64,000 nucleotides of DNA from Siphonodentalium dalli (taxonomy: Eukaryota > Mollusca > Scaphopoda > Gadilida > Siphonodentaliidae), in contig CP136064.1 of assembly GCA_032622095.1 (NCBI GenBank), forward strand, positions 249,769,827 through 249,833,826. Direction: 5' to 3'. A program made the position numbers and the translations under genes. Positions 42,201-57,200 of this stretch are shown here, piece after piece. How positions within the stretch are numbered: position 1 is the stretch's first letter; each line of letters opens with the position of its first letter. Under the pieces are notes generated by a model that saw only the letters and a program-made list of their open reading frames with translations, searched no databases and was not told the origin of the DNA.

Positions 42201-45200
42201 GAAATTCGCTTCTTTGAAAAAATGCACACCGAGAACGGAACATACATGTATAACTACCTATAACGGGACATAACCGCATTCAAGTGATTATATAGTGTGT
42301 ATTGTGATTTCAACCACACCATTGTCACGAACTATAAATATAAATTTTCTTACATGGACGATTTGGTTGAGAATTGGTAATTTTTACGCTTGAGTACTTC
42401 TGTGGTTATCAGCTATCGATATATGGTTATCAGAGTTACATCAATGCTCACAATATATATGATGAATAATTGTTTATTTTAATTTACCTTGCACACAGCT
42501 TATCTGGGGATGCTTCAGTTTGCAAATCAATCGTTTTCAAAACGGTAAAATGTTGATTCCATTATAAACAAGGTTGACGATTTATTTAACAAAATGACCT
42601 GTATTTACCCAATATATAAATATATACTCGCCATACTCACATCTGTTTCCGGTCCATCCAGTGTAGCAATAGCAGATGTAGTTTTCGTCCATACCGTTAT
42701 CACCGCAAGAGCCGTGATCTCCACAAGGGTTATACACGCATGGTGACGTGTCTGTTGAAAACAAGGAACCCGGCTTTAAAGTGTGGTTAATTGATCACAA
42801 TCTGTACAAGTCTTAATGTTCTTAATAACTCGAATATTAATGTTGTTATTGGAAATGTGTGACATTCTTACCATGCGTTTGCTGAATTTGAAGTTCGCGT
42901 CAACAGTGATTATTGATATTTAGACTAAAAAGAGTTATGATTCGTCACAATACATCAAACAATATACAAATAAAGGAAGACGTACCTAATAAGATACCCA
43001 CATAGCTAAAGGCTCAGAAACGCAAACAAAACAATTTACTAACCGTTTCCGCTAAAGTAGATGCAGTTTCCAACTTTTATTTTGTTCGGTAGGGAACAGT
43101 GATTGCATGTAGGAAATGATACTCACAGTTGTTCGTTTGGTTACCTGCAATGTTAGATTGATAGCAAGTGAGTGGTCATCTATGAGTCTGTTGGTGATGT
43201 GGACTCATCATATAAATTGGTGAAATAAGTAACTAGGCATTATCTCACATGATAGTTTAGCGCCCAGTGTGGATGGGTTTGGAGTATACTATAAATTGAG
43301 ATCCAACTACTGAGGAATCTTAAAACATATTAGGAGATTCATGCTGCTGAAAATTAATAGAGTATGGTCAGTTTTAATGCCTAATACGAGACGCATGACT
43401 ATAATATAATATTCTTCACAAAAGCTGTAAGGACTAAATTCGAAACAATGAACACGTTTAAGCTTATGCGGGGTGTCTCTGTTTGCGAATAAATCGTGCT
43501 CAAAAAGGTAATTGTGTCAACATTGTTGTCAAAGCGGTAATCTTTAAACGAACAGACTCAAACAAGAAAGAAAATCAAACTCAGTTTTGGACATTTAGTT
43601 TTCCAAACCATGCTCCATAATTCCGGGGGGGGGGGGTAAATTTCATCGGAATTCTCCAAAAATAATTAGATTTAGTTTATGTTCAAACAGGTCAGTATTC
43701 TTGAAAAGTAACACGGTTGTGAAACAATCTGAAATCTTTTCGTTCAGCCAATGCCGATATTCTATGGTATGGCCTACATACATTTACAAATATTTAAAGA
43801 TACGTAGATACGTGGATAGACAACTTTTTACTCCAAACTGGGTGTTCGCACCATTAATATTTGTTTGTATATTCCATATTGTGCTAGTTATTAAAACTGG
43901 AAAGATAATCTTTCAACTACGAATTGTACTCGTAGTTTGTGAGCATTATGTCATATTACGTAATCCCAGTGGCTGCAGTCTGGCCGTCGTCAGCCAATTA
44001 ATTAATGCATGTATTTATGTAACAACACGATATCTACGCTCCATGCCCATTGATACTGACATGACTTAATATCCGGCCAAATTGACCACGTGAATATATT
44101 ATATAATTACTTCAACATAGGCTCCTTTTTGTGCTGAAATTCGCTGCTATGAAAAAATGCACACCGAGAACGGAACATACTTGTATAACTACCTATAACG
44201 AGACGTAACGGCATTCACGTGATTACATAGTGTGTATTGTGATTTCAATCACACCATCGTCACGAACTATAAATATTAATTTTCTTACATGGACGATTTG
44301 GTTGAGAATTGGTAATTTTTACTTTTGAGTACTTCTGTGATTATCAGCTATCGATATATGGTTATCAGAGTTACACCAATGCTCACAATACATATGATGA
44401 ATAATTGTTTATTTTAATTTACCTTGCACACAGCTTATCTGGGGATGCTTCAGTTTGCAAATCAATCGTTTTCAAAACGGTAAAATGTTGATTCCATTAT
44501 AAACCAGGTTGACGATTTATTTAACAAAATGACATGTATTTACCCAATATATAAAATATATACTCGCTATACTCACATCTGTTTCCGGTCCATCCAGTGT
44601 AGCAATAGCAGGTGTAGTTTCCGTCCATACTGTTATCACCGCAAGAGCCGTGATCTCCACAAGGGTTATACACGCATGGTGACGTGTCTGTTGAAAACAA
44701 GGAACCCGGCTTTAAAGTGTGGTTAATTGATCATAATCTGTTCAAGTCTTAATGTTCTTAATAACTCGAATATTAATGTGTTATTGGAAATGTGTGACAT
44801 TCTTACCATGCGTTTGCTGAATTTGACGTTCGCGTCAACAGTGATTATTGATATTTAGACTAAAAAGAGTTATGATTCGAAAACAATCCATCAAACAATA
44901 TACTAATAAAGGAACACATCCCTAATAAGATACCCATATAGCTAAAGACTCAGAAACGCAAACAAAACATTGTAGTAATCGTTTCCGCTAAAGTAAATGC
45001 AATTTCCAACTTTTATTTTGTTCGGTAGGGAACAGTGATTGCATGTAGGAAATGATACTCACAGTTGTTCGTTTGGTTACCTGCAATGTTAGATTGATAG
45101 CAAGTGAGTGGTCATCTATGAGTCTGTTGGTGATGTGGACTCATCATATACATTGGTGAAATAAGTAACTAGGCATTATCTCACATGATAGTTTAGCGCC

Positions 45201-48200
45201 CAGTGTGGATGGGTTGATGTATACTATAAATTGATATCCAACTACTGAGGAATCTTAAAACATTATATTAGGAGATTCATGCTGCTGAAAATTAATAGAG
45301 TATGGTCAGTTTTAATGCCTAATACGAGACGCATGACTATAATATAATATTCTTCACAAAAGCTGTAAGGACTAAATTCGAAACAATGAACACGTTTAAG
45401 GTTATGCGGGGTGTCTCTGTTTGCGAATAAATCGTGCTCAAAAAGGTAATTGTGTCAACATTGTTGTCAAAGCGGTAATCTTTAAACGAACAGACTCAAA
45501 CAAGAAAGAAAATCAAACTCAGTTTTGGACATTTAGTTTTCCAAACCATGCGCCATAATTCCGGGGGGGGGGGGTAAATTACATCGGAATTCTCCAAATA
45601 TAATTAGATTTAGTTTATGTTGAAACAGGTCAGTATTCTTGAGAAGTAACACGGTTGTAAAACAATCTGAAATCTTTTCGTTCAGCCCATGCCGATATTC
45701 TATGGTATGGCCTACATACATTTCCAATAATATGTGTTTGTAGATTCCATATTGTGCTAGTTATTAAAACTAGAAAGATAATCTTTCAACTACGAATTGT
45801 ACTCGTAGTTTGTGAGCATTATGTCATATTACGTAATCCCAGTGGCTGCAGACTGGCCGTCATCAGCCAATTAATTAATGCATGTATTTATATAACACGA
45901 TATCTACGCTCCATGCCCATTGATACTGACATGACTTAATATCGTGCCAAATTGACGACGAGAATATTTTATCTAATTACTTCAAATTAGGCTCCTTTTG
46001 GTGCTGAAATTCGCTTCTTTGAAAAAATGCACACCGAGAACGGAACATACATGTATAACTACCTATAACGGGACATAACCGCATTCAAGTGATTATATAG
46101 TGTGTATTGTGATTTCAACCACACCATCGTCACGAACTATAAATATTAATTTTCTTACATGGACGATTTGGTTGAGAATTGGTAATTTTTACGCTTGAGT
46201 ACTTCTGTGGTTATCAGCTATCGATATATGGTTATCAGAGTTACATCAATGCTCACAATACATATGATGAATAATTGTTTATTTTAATTTACCTTGCACA
46301 CAGCTTATCTGGGGATGCTTCAGTTTGCAAATCAATCGTTTTCAAAACGGTAAAATGTTGATTCCATTATAAACCAGGTTGACGATTTATTTAACAAAAT
46401 GACCTGTATTTACCCAATATATAAATATATACTCGCTATACTCACATCTGTTTCCGGTCCATCCAGTGTAGCAATAGCAGGTGTAGTTTCCGTCCATACC
46501 GTTATCACCGCAAGAGCCGTGACCTCCACAAGGGTTATACACGCATGGTGACGTGTCTGTTGAAAACAAGGAACCCGGCTTTAAAGTGTGGTTAATTGAT
46601 CACAATCTGTACAAGTCTTAATGTTCTTAATAACTCGAATATTAATGTGTTATTGGAAATGTGTGACATTCTTACCATGCGTTTGCTGAATTTGACGTTC
46701 GCGTCAACAGTGATTATTGATATTTAGACTAAAAAGAGTTATGATTCGAAAACAATCCATCAAACAATATACTAATAAAGGAACACATCCCTAATAAGAT
46801 ACCCATATAGCTAAAGACTCAGAAACGCAAACAAAACATTGTAGTAATCGTTTCCGCTAAAGTAAATGCAATTTCCAACTTTTATTTTGTTCGGTAGGGA
46901 ACAGTGATTGCATGTAGGAAATGATACTCACAGTTGTTCGTTTGGTTACCTGCAATGTTAGATTGATAGCAAGTGAGTGGTCATCTATGAGTCTGTTGGT
47001 GATGTGGACTCATCATATAAATTGGTGAAATAAGTAACTAGGCATTATCTCACATGATAGTTTAGCGCCCAGTGTGGATGGGTTGGTGTATACTATAAAT
47101 TGAGATCCAACTACTGAGGAATCTTAAAACATATTAGGAGATTCATGCTGCTGAAAATTAATAGAGTATGGTCAGTTTTAATGCCTAATACGAGACGCAT
47201 GACTATAATATAATATTCTTCACAAAAGCTGTAAGGACTAAATTCGAAACAATGAACACGTTTAAGGTTATGCGGGGTGTCTCTGTTTGCGAATAAATCG
47301 TGCTCAAAAAGGTAATTGTGTCAACATTGTTGTCAAAGCGGTAATCTTTAAACGAACAGACTCAAACAAGAAAGAAAATCAAACTCAGTTTTGGACATTT
47401 AGTTTTCCAAACCATGCGCCATAATTCCGGGGGGGGGGTAAATTACATCGGAATTCTCCAAATATAATTAGATTTAGTTTATGTTGAAACAGGTCAGTAT
47501 TCTTGAGAAGTAACACGGTTGTAAAACAATCTGAAATCTTTTCGTTCAGCCCATGCCGATATTCTATGGTATGGCCTACATACATTTCCAATAATATGTG
47601 TTTGTAGATTCCATATTGTGCTAGTTATTAAAACTAGAAAGATAATCTTTCAACTACGAATTGTACTCGTAGTTTGTGAGCATTATGTCATATTACGTAA
47701 TCCCAGTGGCTGCAGACTGGCCGTCATCAGCCAATTAATTAATGCATGTATTTATATAACACGATATCTACGCTCCATGCCCATTGATACTGACATGACT
47801 TAATATCGTGCCAAATTGACGACGAGAATATTTTATCTAATTACTTCAAATTAGGCTCCTTTTGGTGCTGAAATTCGCTTCTTTGAAAAAATGCACACCG
47901 AGAACGGAACATACATGTATAACTACCTATAACGGGACATAACCGCATTCAAGTGATTATATAGTGTGTATTGTGATTTCAACCACACCATTGTCACGAA
48001 CTATAAATATAAATTTTCTTACATGGACGATTTGGTTGAGAATTGGTAATTTTTACGCTTGAGTACTTCTGTGGTTATCAGCTATCGATATATGGTTATC
48101 AGAGTTACATCAATGCTCACAATATATATGATGAATAATTGTTTATTTTAATTTACCTTGCACACAGCTTATCTGGGGATGCTTCAGTTTGCAAATCAAT

Positions 48201-51200
48201 CGTTTTCAAAACGGTAAAATGTTGATTCCATTATAAACAAGGTTGACGATTTATTTAACAAAATGACCTGTATTTACCCAATATATAAATATATACTCGC
48301 CATACTCACATCTGTTTCCGGTCCATCCAGTGTAGCAATAGCAGATGTAGTTTTCGTCCATACCGTTATCACCGCAAGAGCCGTGCTCTCCACAAGGGTT
48401 ATACACGCATGGTGACGTGTCTGTTGAAAACAAGGAACCCGGCTTTAAAGTGTGGTTAATTGATCACAATCTGTACAAGTCTTAATGTTCTCAATAACTC
48501 GAATATTAATGTGTTATTGGAAATGTGTGACATTCTTACCATGCGTTTGCTGAATTTGAAGTTCGCGTCAACAGTGATTATTGATATTTAGACTAAAAAG
48601 AGTTATGATTCGTCACAATACATCAAACAATATACAAATAAAGGAAGACGTACCTAATAAGATACCCACATAGCTAAAGGCTCAGAAACGCAAACAAAAC
48701 AATTTACTAACCGTTTCCGCTAAAGTAGATGCAGTTTCCAACTTTTATTTTGTTCGGTAGGGAACAGTGATTGCATGTAGGAAATGATACTCACAGTTGT
48801 TCGTTTCGTTACCTGCAATGTTAGATTGATAGCAAGTGAGTGGTCATCTATGAGTCTGTTGGTGATGTGGACTCATCATATAAATTGGTGAAATAAGTAA
48901 CTAGGCATTATCTCACATGATAGTTTAGCGCCCAGTGTGGATGGGTTTGGAGTATACTATAAATTGAGATCCAACTACTGAGGAATCTTAAAACATATTA
49001 GGAGATTCATGCTGCTGAAAATTAATAGAGTATGGTCAGTTTTAATGCCTAATACGAGACGCATGACTATAATATAATATTCTTCACAAAAGCTGTAAGG
49101 ACTAAATTCGAAACAATGAACACGTTTAAGCTTATGCGGGGTGTCTCTGTTTGCGAATAAATCGTGCTCAAAAAGGTAATTGTGTCAACATTGTTGTCAA
49201 AGCGGTAATCTTTAAACGAACAGACTCAAACAAGAAAGAAAATCAAACTCAGTTTTGGACATTTAGTTTTCCAAACCTTGCTCCATAATTCCGGGGGGGG
49301 GGGTAAATTTCATCGGAATTCTCCAAAAATAATTAGATTTAGTTTATGTTCAAACAGGTCAGTATTCTTGAAAAGTAACACGGTTGTGAAACAATCTGAA
49401 ATCTTTTCGTTCAGCCAATGCCGATATTCTATGGTATGGCCTACATACATTTACAAATATTTAAAGATACGTAGATACGTGGATAGACAACTTTTTACTC
49501 CAAACTGGGTGTTCGCACCATTAATATTTGTTTGTATATTCCATATTGTGCTAGTTATTAAAACTGGAAAGATAATCTTTCAACTACGAATTGTACTCGT
49601 AGTTTGTGAGCATTATGTCATATTACGTAATCCCAGTGGCTGCAGTCTGGCCGTCGTCAGCCAATTAATTAATGCATGTATTTATGTAACAACACGATAT
49701 CTACGCTCCATGCCCATTGATACTGACATGACTTAATATCCGGCCAAATTGACCACGTGAATATATTATATAATTACTTCAACATAGGCTCCTTTTTGTG
49801 CTGAAATTCGCTGCTATGAAAAAATGCACACCGAGAACGGAACATACATGTATAACTACCTATAACGAGACGTAACGGCATTCACGTGATTACATAGTGT
49901 GTATTGTGATTTCAATCACACCATCGTCACGAACTATAAATATTAATTTTCTTACATGGACGATTTGGTTGAGAATTGGTAATTTTTACTTTTGAGTACT
50001 TCTGTGATTATCAGCTATCGATATATGGTTATCAGAGTTACACCAATGCTCACAATACATATGATGAATAATTGTTTATTTTAATTTACCTTGCACACAG
50101 CTTATCTGGGGATGCTTCAGTTTGCAAATCAATCGTTTTCAAAACGGTAAAATGTTGATTCCATTATAAACCAGGTTGACGATTTATTTAACAAAATGAC
50201 ATGTATTTACCCAATATATAAATATATACTCGCTATACTCACATCTGTTTCCGGTCCATCCAGTGTAGCAATAGCAGGTGTAGTTTCCGTCCATACTGTT
50301 ATCACCGCAAGAGCCGTGATCTCCACAAGGGTTATACACGCATGGTGACGTGTCTGTTGAAAACAAGGAACCCGGCTTTAAAGTGTGGTTAATTGATCAT
50401 AATCTGTTCAAGTCTTAATGTTCTTAATAACTCGAATATTAATGTGTTATTGGAAATGTGTGACATTCTTACCATGCGTTTGCTGAATTTGACGTTCGCG
50501 TCAACAGTGATTATTGATATTTAGACTAAAAAGAGTTATGATTCGAAAACAATCCATCAAACAATATACTAATAAAGGAACACATCCCTAATAAGACACC
50601 CATATAGCTAAAGACTCAGAAACGCAAACAAAACATTGTAGTAATCGTTTCCGCTAAAGTAAATGCAATTTCCAACTTTTATTTTGTTCGGTAGGGAACA
50701 GTGATTGCATGTAGGAAATGATACTCACAGTTGTTCGTTTGGTTACCTGCAATGTTAGATTGATAGCAAGTGAGTGGTCATCTATGAGTCTGTTGGTGAT
50801 GTGGACTCATCATATACATTGGTGAAATAAGTAACTAGGCATTATCTCACATGATAGTTTAGCGCCCAGTGTGGATGGGTTGATGTATACTATAAATTGA
50901 TATCCAACTACTGAGGAATCTTAAAACATTATATTAGGAGATTCATGCTGCTGAAAATTAATAGAGTATGGTCAGTTTTAATGCCTAATACGAGACGCAT
51001 GACTATAATATAATATTCTTCACAAAAGCTGTAAGGACTAAATTCGAAACAATGAACACGTTTAAGGTTATGCGGGGTGTCTCTGTTTGCGAATAAATCG
51101 TGCTCAAAAAGGTAATTGTGTCAACATTGTTGTCAAAGCGGTAATCTTTAAACGAACAGACTCAAACAAGAAAGAAAATCAAACTCAGTTTTGGACATTT

Positions 51201-54200
51201 AGTTTTCCAAACCATGCGCCATAATTCCGGGGGGGGGGGGTAAATTACATCGGAATTCTCCAAATATAATTAGATTTAGTTTATGTTGAAACAGGTCAGT
51301 ATTCTTGAGAAGTAACACGGTTGTAAAACAATCTGAAATCTTTTCGTTCAGCCCATGCCGATATTCTATGGTATGGCCTACATACATTTCCAATAATATG
51401 TGTTTGTAGATTCCATATTGTGCTAGTTATTAAAACTAGAAAGATAATCTTTCAACTACGAATTGTACTCGTAGTTTGTGAGCATTATGTCATATTACGT
51501 AATCCCAGTGGCTGCAGACTGGCCGTCATCAGCCAATTAATTAATGCATGTATTTATATAACACGATATCTACGCTCCATGCCCATTGATACTGACATGA
51601 CTTAATATCGTGCCAAATTGACGACGAGAATATTTTATCTAATTACTTCAAATTAGGCTCCTTTTGGTGCTGAAATTCGCTTCTTTGAAAAAATGCACAC
51701 CGAGAACGGAACATACATGTATAACTACCTATAACGGGACATAACCGCATTCAAGTGATTATATAGTGTGTATTGTGATTTCAACCACACCATCGTCACG
51801 AACTATAAATATTAATTTTCTTACATGGACGATTTGGTTGAGAATTGGTAATTTTTACGCTTGAGTACTTCTGTGGTTATCAGCTATCGATATATGGTTA
51901 TCAGAGTTACATCAATGCTCACAATACATATGATGAATAATTGTTTATTTTAATTTACCTTGCACACAGCTTATCTGGGGATGCTTCAGTTTGCAAATCA
52001 ATCGTTTTCAAAACGGTAAAATGTTGATTCCATTATAAACCAGGTTGACGATTTATTTAACAAAATGACCTGTATTTACCCAATATATAAATATATACTC
52101 GCTATACTCACATCTGTTTCCGGTCCATCCAGTGTAGCAATAGCAGGTGTAGTTTCCGTCCATACCGTTATCACCGCAAGAGCCGTGATCTCCACAAGGG
52201 TTATACACGCATGGTGACGTGTCTGTTGAAAACAAGGAACCCGGCTTTAAAGTGTGGTTAATTGATCACAATCTGTACAAGTCTTAATGTTCTTAATAAC
52301 TCGAATATTAATGTGTTATTGGAAATGTGTGACATTCTTACCATGCGTTTGCTGAATTTGACGTTCGCGTCAACAGTGATTATTGATATTTAGACTAAAA
52401 AGAGTTATGATTCGAAAACAATCCATCAAACAATATACTAATAAAGGAACACATCCCTAATAAGATACCCATATAGCTAAGACTCAGAAACGCAAACAAA
52501 ACATTGTAGTAATCGTTTCCGCTAAAGTAAATGCAATTTCCAACTTTTATTTTGTTCGGTAGGGAACAGTGATTGCATGTAGGAAATGATACTCACAGTT
52601 GTTCGTTTGGTTACCTGCAATGTTAGATTGATAGCAAGTGAGTGGTCATCTATGAGTCTGTTGGTGATGTGGACTCATCATATAAATTGGTGAAATAAGT
52701 AACTAGGCATTATCTCACATGATAGTTTAGCGCCCAGTGTGGATGGGTTGGTGTATACTATAAATTGAGATCCAACTACTGAGGAATCTTAAAACATATT
52801 AGGAGATTCATGCTGCTGAAAATTAATAGAGTATGGTCAGTTTTAATGCCTAATACGAGACGCATGACTATAATATAATATTCTTCACAAAAGCTGTAAG
52901 GACTAAATTCGAAACAATGAACACGTTTAAGGTTATGCGGGGTGTCTCTGTTTGCGAATAAATCGTGCTCAAAAAGGTAATTGTGTCAACATTGTTGTCA
53001 AAGCGGTAATCTTTAAACGAACAGACTCAAACAAGAAAGAAAATCAAACTCAGTTTTGGACATTTAGTTTTCCAAACCATGCGCCATAATTCTGGGGTGG
53101 GGGTAAATTACATCGGAATTCTCCAAATATAATTAGATTTAGTTTATGTTGAAACAGGTCAGTATTCTTGAGAAGTAACACGGTTGTAAAACAATCTGAA
53201 ATCTTTTCGTTCAGCCCATGCCGATATTCTATGGTATGGCCTACATACATTTCCAATAATATGTGTTTGTAGATTCCATATTGTGCTAGTTATTAAAACT
53301 AGAAAGATAATCTTTCAACTACGAATTGTACTCGTAGTTTGTGAGCATTATGTCATATTACGTAATCCCAGTGGCTGCAGACTGGCCGTCATCAGCCAAT
53401 TAATTAATGCATGTATTTATATAACACGATATCTACGCTCCATGCCCATTGATACTGACATGACTTAATATCGTGCCAAATTGACGACGAGAATATTTTA
53501 TCTAATTACTTCAAATTAGGCTCCTTTTGGTGCTGAAATTCGCTTCTTTGAAAAAATGCACACCGAGAACGGAACATACATGTATAACTACCTATAACGG
53601 GACATAACCGCATTCAAGTGATTATATAGTGTGTATTGTGATTTCAACCACACCATTGTCACGAACTATAAATATAAATTTTCTTACATGGACGATTTGG
53701 TTGAGAATTGGTAATTTTTACGCTTGAGTACTTCTGTGGTTATCAGCTATCGATATATGGTTATCAGAGTTACATCAATGCTCACAATATATATGATGAA
53801 TAATTGTTTATTTTAATTTACCTTGCACACAGCTTATCTGGGGATGCTTCAGTTTGCAAATCAATCGTTTTCAAAACGGTAAAATGTTGATTCCATTATA
53901 AACAAGGTTGACGATTTATTTAACAAAATGACCTGTATTTACCCAATATATAAATATATACTCGCCATACTCACATCTGTTTCCGGTCCATCCAGTGTAG
54001 CAATAGCAGATGTAGTTTTCGTCCATACCGTTATCACCGCAAGAGCCGTGATCTCCACAAGGGTTATACACGCATGGTGACGTGTCTGTTGAAAACAAGG
54101 AACCCGGCTTTAAAGTGTGGTTAATTGATCACAATCTGTACAAGTCTTAATGTTCTTAATAACTCGAATATTAATGTTGTTATTGGAAATGTGTGACATT

Positions 54201-57200
54201 CTTACCATGCGTTTGCTGAATTTGAAGTTCGCGTCAACAGTGATTATTGATATTTAGACTAAAAAGAGTTATGATTCGTCACAATACATCAAACAATATA
54301 CAAATAAAGGAAGACGTACCTAATAAGATACCCACATAGCTAAAGGCTCAGAAACGCAAACAAAACAATTTACTAACCGTTTCCGCTAAAGTAGATGCAG
54401 TTTCCAACTTTTATTTTGTTCGGTAGGGAACAGTGATTGCATGTAGGAAATGATACTCACAGTTGTTCGTTTGGTTACCTGCAATGTTAGATTGATAGCA
54501 AGTGAGTGGTCATCTATGAGTCTGTTGGTGATGTGGACTCATCATATAAATTGGTGAAATAAGTAACTAGGCATTATCTCACATGATAGTTTAGCGCCCA
54601 GTGTGGATGGGTTTGGAGTATACTATAAATTGAGATCCAACTACTGAGGAATCTTAAAATATATTAGGAGATTCATGCTGCTGAAAATTAATAGAGTATG
54701 GTCAGTTTTAATGCCTAATACGAGACGCATGACTATAATATAATATTCTTCACAAAAGCTGTAAGGACTAAATTCGAAACAATGAACACGTTTAAGCTTA
54801 TGCGGGGTGTCTCTGTTTGCGAATAAATCGTGCTCAAAAAGGTAATTGTGTCAACATTGTTGTCAAAGCGGTAATCTTTAAACGAACAGACTCAAACAAG
54901 AAAGAAAATCAAACTCAGTTTTGGACATTTAGTTTTCCAAACCATGCTCCATAATTCCGGGGGGGGGGGTAAATTTCATCGGAATTCTCCAAAAATAATT
55001 AGATTTAGTTTATGTTCAAACAGGTCAGTATTCTTGAAAAGTAACACGGTTGTGAAACAATCTGAAATCTTTTCGTTCAGCCAATGCCGATATTCTATGG
55101 TATGGCCTACATACATTTACAAATATTTAAAGATACGTAGATACGTGGATAGACAACTTTTTACTCCAAACTGGGTGTTCGCACCATTAATATTTGTTTG
55201 TATATTCCATATTGTGCTAGTTATTAAAACTGGAAAGATAATCTTTCAACTACGAATTGTACTCGTAGTTTGTGAGCATTATGTCATATTACGTAATCCC
55301 AGTGGCTGCAGTCTGGCCGTCGTCAGCCAATTAATTAATGCATGTATTTATGTAACAACACGATATCTACGCTCCATGCCCATTGATACTGACATGACTT
55401 AATATCCGGCCAAATTGACCACGTGAATATATTATATAATTACTTCAACATAGGCTCCTTTTTGTGCTGAAATTCGCTGCTATGAAAAAATGCACACCGA
55501 GAACGGAACATACATGTATAACTACCTATAACGAGACGTAACGGCATTCACGTGATTACATAGTGTGTATTGTGATTTCAATCACACCATCGTCACGAAC
55601 TATAAATATTAATTTTCTTACATGGACGATTTGGTTGAGAATTGGTAATTTTTACTTTTGAGTACTTCTGTGATTATCAGCTATCGATATATGGTTATCA
55701 GAGTTACACCAATGCTCACAATACATATGATGAATAATTGTTTATTTTAATTTACCTTGCACACAGCTTATCTGGGGATGCTTCAGTTTGCAAATCAATC
55801 GTTTTCAAAACGGTAAAATGTTGATTCCATTATAAACCAGGTTGACGATTTATTTAACAAAATGACATGTATTTACCCAATATATAAATATATACTCGCT
55901 ATACTCACATCTGTTTCCGGTCCATCCAGTGTAGCAATAGCAGGTGTAGTTTCCGTCCATACTGTTATCACCGCAAGAGCCGTGATCTCCACAAGGGTTA
56001 TACACGCATGGTGACGTGTCTGTTGAAAACAAGGAACCCGGCTTTAAAGTGTGGTTAATTGATCATAATCTGTTCAAGTCTTAATGTTCTTAATAACTCG
56101 AATATTAATGTGTTATTGGAAATGTGTGACATTCTTACCATGCGTTTGCTGAATTTGACGTTCGCGTCAACAGTGATTATTGATATTTAGACTAAAAAGA
56201 GTTATGATTCGAAAACAATCCATCAAACAATATACTAATAAAGGAACACATCCCTAATAAGATACCCATATAGCTAAAGACTCAGAAACGCAAACAAAAC
56301 ATTGTAGTAATCGTTTCCGCTAAAGTAAATGCAATTTCCAACTTTTATTTTGTTCGGTAGGGAACAGTGATTGCATGTAGGAAATGATACTCACAGTTGT
56401 TCGTTTGGTTACCTGCAATGTTAGATTGATAGCAAGTGAGTGGTCATCTATGAGTCTGTTGGTGATGTGGACTCATCATATACATTGGTGAAATAAGTAA
56501 CTAGGCATTATCTCACATGATAGTTTAGCGCCCAGTGTGGATGGGTTGATGTATACTATAAATTGATATCCAACTACTGAGGAATCTTAAAACATTATAT
56601 TAGGAGATTCATGCTGCTGAAAATTAATAGAGTATGGTTAGTGTTAATGCCTAAAACGAGTCGCATGACTATAATATAATATTCTTCACAAAAGCTGTAA
56701 GGTCTAAATTCAAAGTGCACAACGAGAACCGAACATAATTGTATAACTACCTATAACGGGACATAACCACATTCACGTGATTACATGGTGTGTATTGTGA
56801 TTTCAATCACACCATTATCACGAACTATAAATATAAATTTTCTTACATGGACGATTTGGTTGAGAATTGGTAATTTTTACTTTTGAGTACTTCTGTGATT
56901 ATCAGCTGACGATATATGGTTATCAGAGTTACATCAATGCTCACAATACATATGATGATTAATTGTTTATTTTAATTTACCTTACACACAGCTTATCTGG
57001 GGATGCTTCAGTTTGCCGCAAATCAATCGTTTTCAAAACGGTAAAATGTTGATTCCATTATAAACCAGGTTGACGATTTATTTAACAAAATGACTTGTAT
57101 TTTCGCAATATATAAATATATACTCGCCATATTCACAGCTGTGTCCTGTCCATCCAGTGTAGCAATTGCAGGTGTAGTTTCCCATACCGTTATCATAACA

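Larger units (their letters stand above)
35102..42640 (-). repeat. 7.54 kb higher-order repeat (L + hybrid M + M + M)
   Basis: Units 21-24. Unit 25 restarts the same series, so this is the longer relative of the 5.67 kb blocks, with one more M unit. Confidence 0.7.
40772..42640 (-). repeat. Array unit 24, class M (M2)
   Basis: 1,869 bp. G tract of 14. Adjacent near-copy of unit 23; one extra G in GCGGGGGTGTC near 41600. Confidence 0.9.
42641..44576 (-). repeat. Array unit 25, class L
   Basis: 1,936 bp. G tract of 12; carries the GGGTTTGGAGTATAC marker. Confidence 0.9.
44577..46445 (-). repeat. Array unit 26, class M, S/M hybrid
   Basis: 1,869 bp. Same hybrid junction as unit 22, between 45271 and 45306. 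G tract of 12. Confidence 0.88.
42641..48309 (-). repeat. 5.67 kb higher-order repeat, copy 1 (L + hybrid M + M)
   Basis: Units 25-27; the following three units repeat the same order and private markers. Confidence 0.8.
46446..48309 (-). repeat. Array unit 27, class M (M2)
   Basis: 1,864 bp. G tract of 10. Confidence 0.9.
48310..50242 (-). repeat. Array unit 28, class L
   Basis: 1,933 bp. G tract of 11; the adjoining CCATGCTCC is CCTTGCTCC here. Confidence 0.9.
50243..52111 (-). repeat. Array unit 29, class M, S/M hybrid
   Basis: 1,869 bp. Hybrid junction between 50937 and 50972. G tract of 12. Confidence 0.88.
48310..53974 (-). repeat. 5.67 kb higher-order repeat, copy 2 (L + hybrid M + M)
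   Basis: Units 28-30, offset about 5,665-5,670 from 42641-48309. Confidence 0.8.
52112..53974 (-). repeat. Array unit 30, class M (M2)
   Basis: 1,863 bp. The only unit whose G tract is broken by T (GGGGTGGGGG at about 53094), with TTCTGG replacing TTCCGG. Confidence 0.9.
53975..55908 (-). repeat. Array unit 31, class L
   Basis: 1,934 bp. G tract of 11; GGGTTTGGAGTATAC marker present. Confidence 0.9.
55909..57136 (-). repeat. Array unit 32, class S
   Basis: 1,228 bp. Non-recombined relative of the S/M hybrids: shares their ATAGTTTAGCG and GTTGATG markers but continues as S (GGTTAGTGTTAATG). Confidence 0.9.
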